A stretch of 64,000 bases of DNA from Woeseia sp. Its GTDB lineage: Bacteria; Pseudomonadota; Gammaproteobacteria; Steroidobacterales; Woeseiaceae. Shown piece by piece: positions 1 through 8,218 of the stretch (its first letter is position 1; each line of letters opens with the position of its first letter). A model generated the notes under the pieces. That model was given only the letters and a program-made list of their open reading frames with translations. It had not been told where the DNA came from and did no database searches. Position numbers and translations under genes: made by a program. The DNA is taken from assembly GCA_021773015.1 (NCBI GenBank), contig JAJFKW010000006.1, positions 372,001 through 436,000 of the forward strand, given 5' to 3'.

Positions 1-2
1 AG

Positions 3-419
3 ACATGGTGGGATAAACGTGATGGAATTGCCAGTCAATGGATGACTTGGGATGATGTTCGTGCACTGTCAAACGCGGGATTCACAATAGGCGGGCACAC
101 ACAAAACCATGTGGATCTCGGCGCCGTCAACGCCGACGTAGCAAAAACTGAAATAAATGGCTGTCGGGATGACCTACGACGTGAATTGGAGCTCAATTGC
201 GACGTTTTCGCTTTTCCTTACGGAGCGCAAAACAACATCTGTGATACGAACCTTGATATCGTGAAACGCGCAGGATTCGCCAGCTGTTTTTCCTGTCATG
301 GCGGAATCGTCCGGCCGGGCGATAGTGTATTTGAGCTGGCACGATTTCCGATTAGTTCCTGGCATCTATCGGAATACCATCTCGGCGCACAATTGCTGCG
401 TGATTTGATCGCCCGTTAA
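3..419 (+). CDS. Polysaccharide deacetylase family protein, 3' part only
   Basis: The reading frame is open from the left edge of the window, so the start codon lies outside it and the ATG at 42 is internal. The visible part resembles the end of a NodB-type polysaccharide deacetylase. It has a W-rich stretch followed by MTWDDVRALSNAGFTIGGHT, where the G-G-H-T-x-x-H pattern supplies the metal-binding histidines. An FPYG motif follows, as in many deacetylases of this class. Such enzymes remove N- or O-acetyl groups from glycans or lipid-linked sugars. The catalytic Asp-Asp of motif 1 would lie in the missing part, so activity cannot be judged. It is the first of four deacetylase-like genes in the window. 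Confidence 0.85.
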   Translation, partial: TWWDKRDGIASQWMTWDDVRALSNAGFTIGGHTQNHVDLGAVNADVAKTEINGCRDDLRRELELNCDVFAFPYGAQNNICDTNLDIVKRAGFASCFSCHGGIVRPGDSVFELARFPISSWHLSEYHLGAQLLRDLIAR

Positions 420-773
420 TTATGCTGCATCGACAAAACGTCAATAGGGACATTGAAACACTGTATGCCAGACGCGTATGTCGACTCATAACACGCGATT
501 GTCTGCCGCCGATATTTACGTCCGCTGAGGCAGCGCAGAGGATTGTTGCTACAACCTCTACCGTATGGCATTTTTCACTTATTATATTAATTCTGTTTTA
601 ATAACGCATAGAGATCTAGTCCTAGTCACATGTCAATTTTGGCACCAGTAGCTGTTCCGAATACATCAAGAGCATCGATATTTTGATTGCACTAAATAGT
701 GGGATCTCATAGTGACGATCAATAGTCTACTTGACTACATTCTGTGCTCCGTGCTGCACGTGGCGTCCTGCTA
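420..773. other. Intergenic region, no gene seen
   Basis: No convincing coding frame was found. There is an AT-rich patch at about 575-605 and a small inverted repeat CACTA-AA-TAGTG at 690-701. This is a plausible promoter region for the acyltransferase gene downstream, but no clear -35/-10 pair or Shine-Dalgarno sequence could be assigned. A TGGCACC at about 641 lacks the matching -12 element of a sigma-54 promoter. Confidence 0.4.
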
Positions 774-2207
774 GTGGAATTTAATTCCTGGCTTTATCTG
801 TTTTTTTTGGTCGTGGTGGCGACATCATACTATTTTTTGAACAGACGCCACTCAAAGAACATTTTGCTGCTGGTCGCCAGTTATGGATTTTACGCCGCGT
901 GGGATTGGCGCTTCTGCAGCCTAATTCTGTTATCGACAGTTGCAGATTTCTTTGTCGGCCAACGCATTCACGCATCGGAAAATGAAGTCATCCGTCGGCG
1001 TTTTTTAGTATTCAGCTTGACGCTGAATCTCGGACTGCTCGCGGTATTTAAGTATTTCAACTTTTTTAGCAGCAGCTTCCAAGCGACGCTGCACACACTT
1101 GGTATTCCGTTAGATCCTTTTTACGCCAACATAATTTTACCTATCGGGATTTCTTTCTACACCTTTCAAACACTGTCCTATACGATTGATATTTATCGTC
1201 GACAGCTTGAGCCGACGAAGTCCTTTTCAAGTTTTGCCTTGTTCGTCGCATTCTTCCCGCAGCTGATTGCGGGCCCCATTGAGCGCGCCAGAAATATTCT
1301 CCCGCAGCTGGCGGCTAATCACGAAATAACGAAATCTCATTTATGGATCGGGTTACAGCTAATCCTTTGGGGCCTTTTTAAGAAGGTTTTCATCGCTGAT
1401 AACATCGCCATAGTTGTGGATAATCTATTTGAGCAGAGCGCCGTATTGACCTTCGATCTGGCCTATTTAGCTGTACTCGCTTTTGCAATTCAAATCTATG
1501 CGGACTTCTCAGCATACTCCGATATAGCACGCGGAAGCGCCAAGATTTTTGGCATAGATCTTATGCAGAATTTTCGTAATCCCTACATTGCAACCAGTCC
1601 ACAGGACTTCTGGAGACGCTGGCACATAAGTCTTTCCACTTGGCTGCGCGACTACCTGTATATCCCACTCGGTGGCAATCGCGGTGGCGCATTGCTCTCG
1701 TATCGAAATCTCTTTGTTACGATGGTTTTGGGCGGGCTGTGGCACGGCGCGGCATGGAACTATGTGCTGTGGGGATTTTATCAGGGGTCGCTTCTCGCCG
1801 TACATCGATGGTTAACGTCGGTATTTCGAATTAGGATTCCACGAATTCTGGCGATGGTCATTATGTTTCACTTCACTCTGTTCGGCTGGATGCTTTTCCG
1901 AAGCACACGTACGGTCGTTGTCGGCGGTGTTCCAATGGATCAAAGCTTCTCCCAAATCGCAGAATTCATTAGCGCATGGAGTCGAGGTCTCGATCTCGAA
2001 GCCGATTTCTGGTCTGCTTTTGCGAAAATCATGCTGTTCGGTGCACCACTTTTCTTGTTCGAACTTCTTAATTCAAAGCATCGACTTTGGCATCCGCTGT
2101 ACTTTCGATCTCGACCTGTCTCAATAGTGATCTGTGCGCTTATGCTGTTTCTGGTCGTCAGGTACGGCGTACAGAACGCAAATTCATTTATCTACTTTCA
2201 GTTTTGA
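774..2207 (+). CDS. MBOAT family membrane O-acyltransferase (AlgI-like)
   Basis: This is a polytopic membrane protein of about 477-487 residues, the usual size for AlgI/DltB/PatA-type MBOAT proteins. The family signature DFWRRWHISLSTWL is followed by RDYLYIPLGGNR. The conserved catalytic histidine is in GGLWHGAAWN, about residue 334 when counted from 744. MBOAT enzymes of this type pass acyl groups, usually acetyl, across the inner membrane to a periplasmic partner that decorates a polysaccharide. The frame is open from a GTG at 744. The GTG at 774, giving EFNSWLYL, is preferred because family members usually begin with a short M-x-F-N-S segment. Neither start has an obvious Shine-Dalgarno sequence. 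The SGNH-like gene begins two bases after the stop codon, which fits an AlgI/AlgJ-like pair. Confidence 0.93.
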   Translation: MEFNSWLYLFFLVVVATSYYFLNRRHSKNILLLVASYGFYAAWDWRFCSLILLSTVADFFVGQRIHASENEVIRRRFLVFSLTLNLGLLAVFKYFNFFSSSFQATLHTLGIPLDPFYANIILPIGISFYTFQTLSYTIDIYRRQLEPTKSFSSFALFVAFFPQLIAGPIERARNILPQLAANHEITKSHLWIGLQLILWGLFKKVFIADNIAIVVDNLFEQSAVLTFDLAYLAVLAFAIQIYADFSAYSDIARGSAKIFGIDLMQNFRNPYIATSPQDFWRRWHISLSTWLRDYLYIPLGGNRGGALLSYRNLFVTMVLGGLWHGAAWNYVLWGFYQGSLLAVHRWLTSVFRIRIPRILAMVIMFHFTLFGWMLFRSTRTVVVGGVPMDQSFSQIAEFISAWSRGLDLEADFWSAFAKIMLFGAPLFLFELLNSKHRLWHPLYFRSRPVSIVICALMLFLVVRYGVQNANSFIYFQF

Positions 2208-2209
2208 GA

Positions 2210-3280
2210 ATGAGAATGAAACTGATTTCTACAAAAACAATTATTTTTGACCTTATGCTGGTCCTTGTTATCTTCATGATCATCGGGGAGATCAGTTTCC
2301 GACTGCCGGGTTCAACGCAAACTATTCGCTATGCCTATGACGACGAACTCGGTGTGGCTTACAGACCGAGGCAGACTGCCGTTTCCTTTCTCGGCAACTT
2401 TTCGGTCCAGTCGCCACCAATTACGATCAATGAACAAGGTTATCGTGGAGCTACAGCAGATATAACACGCCCCAGTATTTTGATTTGTGGCAGTTCCGAG
2501 GTATTCGGTCCAGGTATTAGTGATAACGAGGTATTTTCGTCTCAGTTGGAATCGTTGCTGGACGCCAAAGGATATCGCCATCAGGTGCTTAATCTCGGTG
2601 TCGGTGGTTATGGGCCTTACCATCACGCCGTCACTGCCAATCGTTACGTTCGCGCACTGGCGCCCAGTCACGTCGTCGTCAGAGTTTCGAGTGGCGACAG
2701 GTTTTTCAAGCGTCCAACAGAATCCCAGCTCGACAACCTGAGGCGATTAAGAGAACGCAACGATAGAATAGGCAAGCGCACAGCGTTCGTGCCATTCTTG
2801 TATAACAAGATGAGGGCTCAATCGACAGCGATTAAGGCGACATACGATTCACTATTCGATTTTTCGGATGATGAGCTAAAGGAACAAACGAGCGTATTCG
2901 CCACATCAGAAGCTGCAGGCATCGCAATGTGGGACGCGAACAACGAATATTGGTTGAAGCTTATAGCAGACAGCGTGAATCACAATTTCGAACTAATATT
3001 TCTGGTTGTTAATCCCAGATCGTTAGCCGCTGACGAATACATCGCCCGCCAACTGGCCCTCACGGCAAAAGAGTATACGAATGTTACCGTCTTGGAATTG
3101 GATTCCAGACGTTATTCCTCAACCGCTGAAAACAAGACCTTATCTGCAGAATGGTATTCGCGAGAGTACACGCTGGGGTATGATCCTCACAGTAACGCTC
3201 GGCACCACGCTCTTATTGCGGAGAATATTTTCGATACTCTGCTGAAAACGCGAAAACTTAATTCTAACGACGACTCATGA
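2210..3280 (+). CDS. Membrane-anchored SGNH/GDSL-like protein, probable partner of the MBOAT acyltransferase
   Basis: One N-terminal transmembrane segment (about residues 7-27) is followed by a periplasmic domain. The domain shows degenerate SGNH blocks: ICGSSEVFG near residue 95 (candidate nucleophile serine), NLGVGGYGP (block II-like), and DPHSNARHHA near the C-terminus as a candidate Asp-His pair. The open frame extends upstream to 2087 inside the acyltransferase gene. The ATG at 2210, two bases after the previous stop and followed by the hydrophobic segment, is the sensible start. Pairs of an MBOAT and a membrane-bound SGNH protein O-acetylate alginate and peptidoglycan, and the position here suggests the same job on the local polysaccharide. 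A GxND block III could not be seen, so a purely structural role is possible. Confidence 0.75.
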   Translation: MRMKLISTKTIIFDLMLVLVIFMIIGEISFRLPGSTQTIRYAYDDELGVAYRPRQTAVSFLGNFSVQSPPITINEQGYRGATADITRPSILICGSSEVFGPGISDNEVFSSQLESLLDAKGYRHQVLNLGVGGYGPYHHAVTANRYVRALAPSHVVVRVSSGDRFFKRPTESQLDNLRRLRERNDRIGKRTAFVPFLYNKMRAQSTAIKATYDSLFDFSDDELKEQTSVFATSEAAGIAMWDANNEYWLKLIADSVNHNFELIFLVVNPRSLAADEYIARQLALTAKEYTNVTVLELDSRRYSSTAENKTLSAEWYSREYTLGYDPHSNARHHALIAENIFDTLLKTRKLNSNDDS

Positions 3281-3395
3281 CTACAACGCAGTAAATCGAT
3301 CCAAGTTTCATTCACTCATCAAGCAGACGTTTTCGAATCCATGATATACATTGCAAATTCTGCCGATACGATTAGCGACGAGACATACGCAAGTA

Positions 3396-4238
3396 ATGCG
3401 CTCTCATAAGTGGCGAAATCGATTTAGAAGGCTTGAGAAAGGCGCCTATCATCGTCTGAAACGCTGGCCAACCAATGAATCAAAGTTGGTATTTGTATTC
3501 GGATGTCAGCGTTCAGGTACCAGCATGTTAATGGACGTTTTTGACGTAGACCTGAGAACTCGCGTTTATCGCGAACTAGACGATGTATTCGACAGCAAGC
3601 GACCACTTAGACTTAAGAACAGTCGCAAGCTTGGGCGGATATTTGCTGCAGATAGGGCCCCATTGGTTGTATCAAAGCCGCTACTTGATTCACAGATAGC
3701 ATCGAGAATAATTGATTCTTTTGCCGACTCCCGTGGCATATGGATATTTCGGGAGTTTCACTCCGTCGCAAAGTCCAATTTGCGGCGTTTTGGCGATCGA
3801 AACGGTTTCAATGATCTTGAGCCAGTCGTTCAGAGCAACTTGAGTGATTGGAGGTACGAGGCGATGTCTGAAGAGACAGCGCAAACAATCCGCAAGTTCT
3901 TGAAGCGCGGAATTACCGAGCTCGACGCCGCTGCACTGTTTTGGTTTGCAAGAAATCAGTTCTTCTTTCAACAAAGATTGCAAAACAGAGATGACGTAAT
4001 GCTATGCAACTACGAACACTTGGTCTCAGAGCCGAACTCGGTTATGCAACAAATATATAATTTCGTTGGCCTGAGTTATCCAGGAGCGAAAATTGTATCT
4101 GACATTCATCAAGGGTCAATGATGAGAGGTGCGGGAATTCAATTAGACGACGAAATTGAGGCGATGTGCAGTGACCTCAATCAGCGCCTTATCGCAACCG
4201 CACAAGAATCAGTTGACCGATGGTCGCTTGCAGACTAA
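3396..4238 (+). CDS. Sulfotransferase family protein
   Basis: The N-terminal part contains the PAPS-binding phosphosulfate loop FGCQRSGTSML after a beta strand (LVFVF). The later IWIFREFHSVAKSNLRRF resembles the 3'-phosphate-binding segment of sulfotransferases, and NYEHLVSEP is the usual C-terminal motif. Members transfer sulfate from PAPS to hydroxyl groups of sugars. The frame is open from a TTG at 3351. The ATG at 3396 is chosen as the more ordinary start, and neither has a strong Shine-Dalgarno sequence. The gene follows the acyltransferase pair at about 115 bases on the same strand. Sulfation of an exported glycan is inferred from this context. A second, more divergent sulfotransferase lies at 61326-62321. 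Confidence 0.82.
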   Translation: MRSHKWRNRFRRLEKGAYHRLKRWPTNESKLVFVFGCQRSGTSMLMDVFDVDLRTRVYRELDDVFDSKRPLRLKNSRKLGRIFAADRAPLVVSKPLLDSQIASRIIDSFADSRGIWIFREFHSVAKSNLRRFGDRNGFNDLEPVVQSNLSDWRYEAMSEETAQTIRKFLKRGITELDAAALFWFARNQFFFQQRLQNRDDVMLCNYEHLVSEPNSVMQQIYNFVGLSYPGAKIVSDIHQGSMMRGAGIQLDDEIEAMCSDLNQRLIATAQESVDRWSLAD

Positions 4239-4288
4239 TCAGGGACCCGCACGCTCCACAATGACCGCGGAATTTCGTCCGAAGCCAG

Positions 4289-4441
4289 TTAAAAGATCGT
4301 GTAAATAAATGGGGCGATTACAGATCCTTGCGTAAATACGATCAATGCGCCGAGCAGCATCATGACGATGATAATTGGTGCCAACCAAAACTTTTTCCGG
4401 TGGCGCATGAATAGCCACAAATCTTTGACGAACTCAAGCAT
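4289..4441 (-). CDS. DUF5989 family small membrane protein (50 aa)
   Basis: This short gene translates as MLEFVKDLWLFMRHRKKFWL followed by one hydrophobic segment and ends in the pattern IYTIF. The pattern of LW-x-F-x-x-x-RKKFWL-x-P and a single membrane helix matches DUF5989 proteins, which regularly sit beside SxtJ-like and carbamoyltransferase genes. Its ATG overlaps the stop codon of the SxtJ-like gene by one base, so the two are probably translationally coupled. Its molecular function is unknown. A role in membrane placement of the carbamoyltransferase is only a guess. Confidence 0.85.
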   Translation of the reverse strand: MLEFVKDLWLFMRHRKKFWLAPIIIVMMLLGALIVFTQGSVIAPFIYTIF

Positions 4442-4878
4442 TAGAAGGGTTTCTCCAAGTCAGAGGGCTGTCTGATTTCACTGGGGATTCTGTAGGTCTC
4501 CGCATCGGAAATAAACTTTCGCCGGAGCGGATCCTTGCCCGCCAGGCGCATCCCAAAAGCCATTGGCGTGACCAAAAGATAATACAGGATTCCAAGAATA
4601 ATCGGAGTCGTAATGCGGCTCAAAACCAATGCAAAACGCATCCAGCCATAGTAAACCGGACGGAGGATCGATGGCGCAACCAATGCGGTTCCGCCGAGCA
4701 CACCCAATATCACCCATGGCCAGATAGGCATATCGAAATTCAACAACCATGGAAAAACCAAGCCAAATATTCCAGCGAACATAGCGCCAGTAACCAGCCC
4801 AAAATGCCGCAGCCCTTTGCGGTCCAGAACCGGAATTGAGTTTGCATCAATCAAGTTCAAACTCCTCTTTCCAAGCAT
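4441..4878 (-). CDS. SxtJ family membrane protein
   Basis: This small integral membrane protein of about 145 residues begins with a cytoplasmic stretch containing IPVLDRKGLRHFGLVTG, typical of SxtJ-like proteins. About three or four hydrophobic segments follow (roughly residues 28-46, 52-68 and 82-108), then a charged tail with DPLRRKF. SxtJ proteins accompany NodU/SxtI-type carbamoyltransferases in saxitoxin and polysaccharide clusters, but their role is not known. The assigned ATG at 4878 overlaps the end of the carbamoyltransferase gene by 32 bases. A non-ATG start within the overlap, nearer the IPVLDRKG motif, is also possible. Confidence 0.85.
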   Translation of the reverse strand: MLGKRSLNLIDANSIPVLDRKGLRHFGLVTGAMFAGIFGLVFPWLLNFDMPIWPWVILGVLGGTALVAPSILRPVYYGWMRFALVLSRITTPIILGILYYLLVTPMAFGMRLAGKDPLRRKFISDAETYRIPSEIRQPSDLEKPF

Positions 4879-6697
4879 CGTCGTCGTCCCACTGCGGCTG
4901 CTCCTCTTTTCTTAGGATGCAATTTTCCAACACCAGGCAATCCATCTCAGTTCGCATGAAACACCGATAGGCGTCTTCGGGTGTAGAGACTATCGGTTCA
5001 CCGCGTACGTTAAATGAGGTGTTTACGACTACGCCGCAGCCGGTGAGTCGATCAAAGGCATCAATGAGCCGATAATAGCGAGGATTGGTGTGTTCGTGCA
5101 CCGTCTGCACCCTGGCTGAGTAGTCCACGTGAGTAATCGCAGGCAGTTTTGAACGGGGAATATTTAACCTCTCGATTCCAAAAAGTGCATCTTGATCCGC
5201 AGTCATCGGGATGCGAATTGACTCCTGTACTGGCGCGACGATGAGCATATAAGGGCTATCTGCAACCTGCTCGAAGTAATCCCCGACTCTAGATGCAAGC
5301 ACTGACGGGGCGAAAGGACGAAAGGACTCACGGTACTTGATCTTCAAATTCATTACCGATTGCATTGCGGCACTGCGTGGATCGCCAATTATGGACCGTC
5401 CACCGAGCGCCCTTGGGCCGAATTCCATGCGGCCCTGGAACCACCCAACAACGTTTTCAGTACTTAAAAGTTCTGCCGTCGCCGAATAGAGTTTATCGTC
5501 ATCGAGTTTCTTATAGACGGCGTTGACTGAATCCAGATATTCGCAAATTTCTTCATTTGAATAGTTGGGACCAAGATAGGAGCCCGCCATACTGTCGTTT
5601 TCGGCGACTGATCGAGATTCGCCCAAGTATTCGTGCCAAACCACCTGCGCAGCGCCGAGAGCTCCTCCAGCGTCACCGGCCGCCGGCTGAATCCAAATCG
5701 ACTCAAACGGCCCTTCTCTCTCTATGCGACCGTTTGCGACGCAGTTCAATGCTACCCCTCCAGCAAGGCACAATTGCTTTTGTCCGGTCTCCTTGTGCAT
5801 GGTGTTGGCCAGACGCAGGACGATTTCTTCTGTAACCTTCTGAATTGACGCAGCCAGGTCCATTTCACGTACAGTAACTTCCGATTCTGGACTACGCGGC
5901 GGCCCGCCGAACAAAGCATCAAACTTGGCATTGGTCATGGTCAGCCCAGTGCAGAAGTTGAAATACTGCATGTCCAACCGAAAAGTACCATCGGCTTTTA
6001 GGTCAAGAAGATTGTCGAGAATCACGTCGACGTATTTGGGATCTCCATAGGGTGCTAACCCCATTAGCTTGTATTCGCCGGAATTGACGCGAAAACCCGT
6101 AAAGTACGTTAGTGCCGAGTACAGCAATCCTAGTGAATGCGGAAAATCTATCTCCCACAACGGATCTAATTTCTCTCCGTCACCTAGCCAGGCACTCGTC
6201 GTTGCCCATTCGCCGACGCCATCAAGACATAGTACGGCCGCGCTTTCGTATGGGCTTGGATAAAATGCGGATGCGGCATGTGATTTGTGATGATCCGAAA
6301 ATAACAACTTTGGCAGCATGCTTTTCTTGCACCCCGCCAAATCTGCCAGCGCGCGCTTTAGCGTCTCCTTCAAGAACATCTTTTCCTTCATCCAAACCGG
6401 CATTGCCGTCATGAAAGATCGAAATCCAGAAGGCGCGTAACTTAGATAGGTTTCGATTAGACGCTCGAATTTCAGAAGCGGTTTATCGTAGAACACGACG
6501 GAATGAAGATCACCGAGAGAAATGTTCTCGTGGTTCAGGCAATAACGGATGGCAGACTCCGGAAACCGGGCGTCGTGTTTTTTTCGAGAAAAACGCTCTT
6601 CCTGGGCCGCAGCTACAATTACACCGTCTCGCAGAAGAACTGCCGCGCTATCGTGGTAATAGGCTGATAGCCCGAGTATATAACATGTTGATTTCAA
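4847..6697 (-). CDS. Carbamoyltransferase (NodU/CmcH/TobZ family)
   Basis: The full-length 616-residue protein has the two expected domains. The N-terminal Kae1-like domain shows GLSAYYHDSAA (His15, Asp16), the metal-binding cluster SDHHKSHAASAFY (about 134-146) and VLCLDGVGEWATT. The C-terminal YrdC-like domain carries FQGRMEFGPRALGGRSIIGD and VNTSFNVRGEPIV. These enzymes make carbamoyl-adenylate from carbamoyl phosphate and ATP and transfer the carbamoyl group to a hydroxyl of a sugar or natural product. It starts a three-gene unit with SxtJ and DUF5989. The likely acceptor is a sugar residue of the local polysaccharide, although small-molecule acceptors occur in the family. Confidence 0.95.
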   Translation of the reverse strand: MKSTCYILGLSAYYHDSAAVLLRDGVIVAAAQEERFSRKKHDARFPESAIRYCLNHENISLGDLHSVVFYDKPLLKFERLIETYLSYAPSGFRSFMTAMPVWMKEKMFLKETLKRALADLAGCKKSMLPKLLFSDHHKSHAASAFYPSPYESAAVLCLDGVGEWATTSAWLGDGEKLDPLWEIDFPHSLGLLYSALTYFTGFRVNSGEYKLMGLAPYGDPKYVDVILDNLLDLKADGTFRLDMQYFNFCTGLTMTNAKFDALFGGPPRSPESEVTVREMDLAASIQKVTEEIVLRLANTMHKETGQKQLCLAGGVALNCVANGRIEREGPFESIWIQPAAGDAGGALGAAQVVWHEYLGESRSVAENDSMAGSYLGPNYSNEEICEYLDSVNAVYKKLDDDKLYSATAELLSTENVVGWFQGRMEFGPRALGGRSIIGDPRSAAMQSVMNLKIKYRESFRPFAPSVLASRVGDYFEQVADSPYMLIVAPVQESIRIPMTADQDALFGIERLNIPRSKLPAITHVDYSARVQTVHEHTNPRYYRLIDAFDRLTGCGVVVNTSFNVRGEPIVSTPEDAYRCFMRTEMDCLVLENCILRKEEQPQWDDDDAWKEEFELD

Positions 6698-6921
6698 ATT
6701 ACTTTCCGAAACTTTTGGGCCGACGAAACCGTAAATTTACAAGACTAGGGCAATATAGCTATTGCGCTGGAGTATGGGTGTAAGTGACACACGATAGCCC
6801 GATATTGTACATAATGGTTAGGTGAAATCTGTGACAATGTTCGCTAAATGCGCCTTGTTGATTCGCAACAATGGTCAGTACTTCCGTTGCTCGGGCGTTG
6901 TAATGGCGGCGCTGCTGGCTG
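6698..6921. other. Intergenic region upstream of the carbamoyltransferase unit
   Basis: No coding sequence was recognised in these 224 bases. An inverted repeat GCAATA-TAGC-TATTGC lies at 6750-6765, about 55 bases upstream of the carbamoyltransferase start. It could be an operator or a weak terminator of the ATP-grasp gene. No T-run follows it on the minus strand, so a terminator role is not well supported. Confidence 0.35.
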
Positions 6922-8130
6922 TCAAGCATCCGGCGACCTCTGAGTTGATCGATTGCGTGGTCCCGATTTGCCCCGTAGTCCTTGCAGATTGAACCATGCA
7001 GTACCGACCATATCCCGTCTATCGAATACCGAATCGCGGGCGAATAGCAGATCTCGGAGGGATAGCGCAACATGCCGAATTCGGCCTGCCGCCGGGTAAT
7101 CCAATGGTGTCAGGCGTCCAGCAGCAGCTTGAATCAAGTGTTTTAGCACTGCGCGCTTCGTGACCACCCGTTTTAGCGACGTAGCTGGCGTCGGCTCGGC
7201 CGATACGGAATGGCCATAGGCCTGAAGAATGAACCGTGGCTGATTGTACCCGAACGCCATAGCCTTATCGGTAATCCCCCCCATCCTGGCATTGACCTCA
7301 AGAAAATATGCCTGGTCTCTTTCCGGGAAGAACAGTAGATCGAAATGAAATCCGCCGGTCAGACCCGCGAGGTGTGCGAATTCTTCGCAGTATTTCCTAA
7401 CCCCTGGCGGAAATGTTCCTCGTTTTAGCGTCAGAGTGACGCCTTCAAATTTTCGCTCGACAAAGAATGGCTCCATTGCCAATATTCGGCCATCCTCAGA
7501 TCGAGAGCCGTGTACTTTTAGATCAGGGCAACTGAAAAACGGCTGCGCAATGACGGGTGACCGAAATTCTTCAATCGTGCTCAGGAATGCTTCCAAATCA
7601 GCGCGTCGTTGAAACACCTTAGCCTTAAAACTTGGCGACACCGTAGCGGGATTAGATGGTCGGAGGCATACTGGAAAATTGTCGTCCGATATCTTGCCAG
7701 CATCGATGACTTGTGAAATGTACGTTGTTGGAAGAACGTCAAATCCTGCCGCATTCGCGATCTCTATCTGGCGTATCTTCGACGCTACATCATCCAAGCA
7801 CGCTGCCGTAGGCATAAGTAAACTCACACGGTTTTCCAGTCTCTGCCGATGCTCCGATAACCAACCCAGGTGGCTTTCATCAACTGCGATCAACGCATCC
7901 GCGCCGAAATCGCTGATAGTCTTTTCGACAAGCCGGATGCCGTCTTCCGTTCCAACCAGCGCTGAACGAATACTCTGGACCTCCCTGATCCACTTTGAAT
8001 ACTGCCGGGCGGTCGATTCTCCTCTTACCACCTCCAGCAGTCCCACAGAAACACCATCCTTTCCACAAGATCGCGCAAACGCCAGCATGATTGGCCCTGG
8101 GGAGCCCAGAAATACTATTTTCTTAAACAT
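6922..8130 (-). CDS. ATP-grasp domain protein
   Basis: The 402-residue protein starts with a Rossmann-like preATP-grasp region (FLGSPGPIMLAFARSCG). It continues with a central ATP-binding region (FPVCLRPSNP, and SPVIAQPFFSCPDLKVHGSR) and ends the fold with GGFHFDLLF and AYFLEVNARMGGITDKA. The E-x-N pair there is the expected Mg-ATP ligand. The family couples a carboxylate to an amine or similar nucleophile through an acyl-phosphate. The exact substrate is not recognisable. In this setting it may join an amino acid or other acid to a sugar, or make a carboxylate-amine conjugate used in decoration. That is inference from context only. Confidence 0.8.
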   Translation of the reverse strand: MFKKIVFLGSPGPIMLAFARSCGKDGVSVGLLEVVRGESTARQYSKWIREVQSIRSALVGTEDGIRLVEKTISDFGADALIAVDESHLGWLSEHRQRLENRVSLLMPTAACLDDVASKIRQIEIANAAGFDVLPTTYISQVIDAGKISDDNFPVCLRPSNPATVSPSFKAKVFQRRADLEAFLSTIEEFRSPVIAQPFFSCPDLKVHGSRSEDGRILAMEPFFVERKFEGVTLTLKRGTFPPGVRKYCEEFAHLAGLTGGFHFDLLFFPERDQAYFLEVNARMGGITDKAMAFGYNQPRFILQAYGHSVSAEPTPATSLKRVVTKRAVLKHLIQAAAGRLTPLDYPAAGRIRHVALSLRDLLFARDSVFDRRDMVGTAWFNLQGLRGKSGPRNRSTQRSPDA

Positions 8131-8218
8131 CTGCGCTCATCCGTACGGGCCCGAGTAAGGAGTTAACCAGCATCTTTCGCCGTACAGTCGAACAACGATA
8201 AGCACCCTTCGTCATTTC

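Noticed and set aside
638-660. TGGCACC in the first intergenic region as a sigma-54 -24 element
   Set aside because: At the required spacing the -12 position reads GCTGT rather than TTGCW, so the essential GC is missing.
6759-7073. Open frame of 104 codons at the end of the ATP-grasp gene
   Set aside because: Most of it overlaps the ATP-grasp gene in another frame, and it has no motif or Shine-Dalgarno sequence.
7679-8158. 159-codon plus-strand frame inside the ATP-grasp gene
   Set aside because: It is a shadow of the minus-strand gene: Ser-rich, without a domain or a ribosome binding site.
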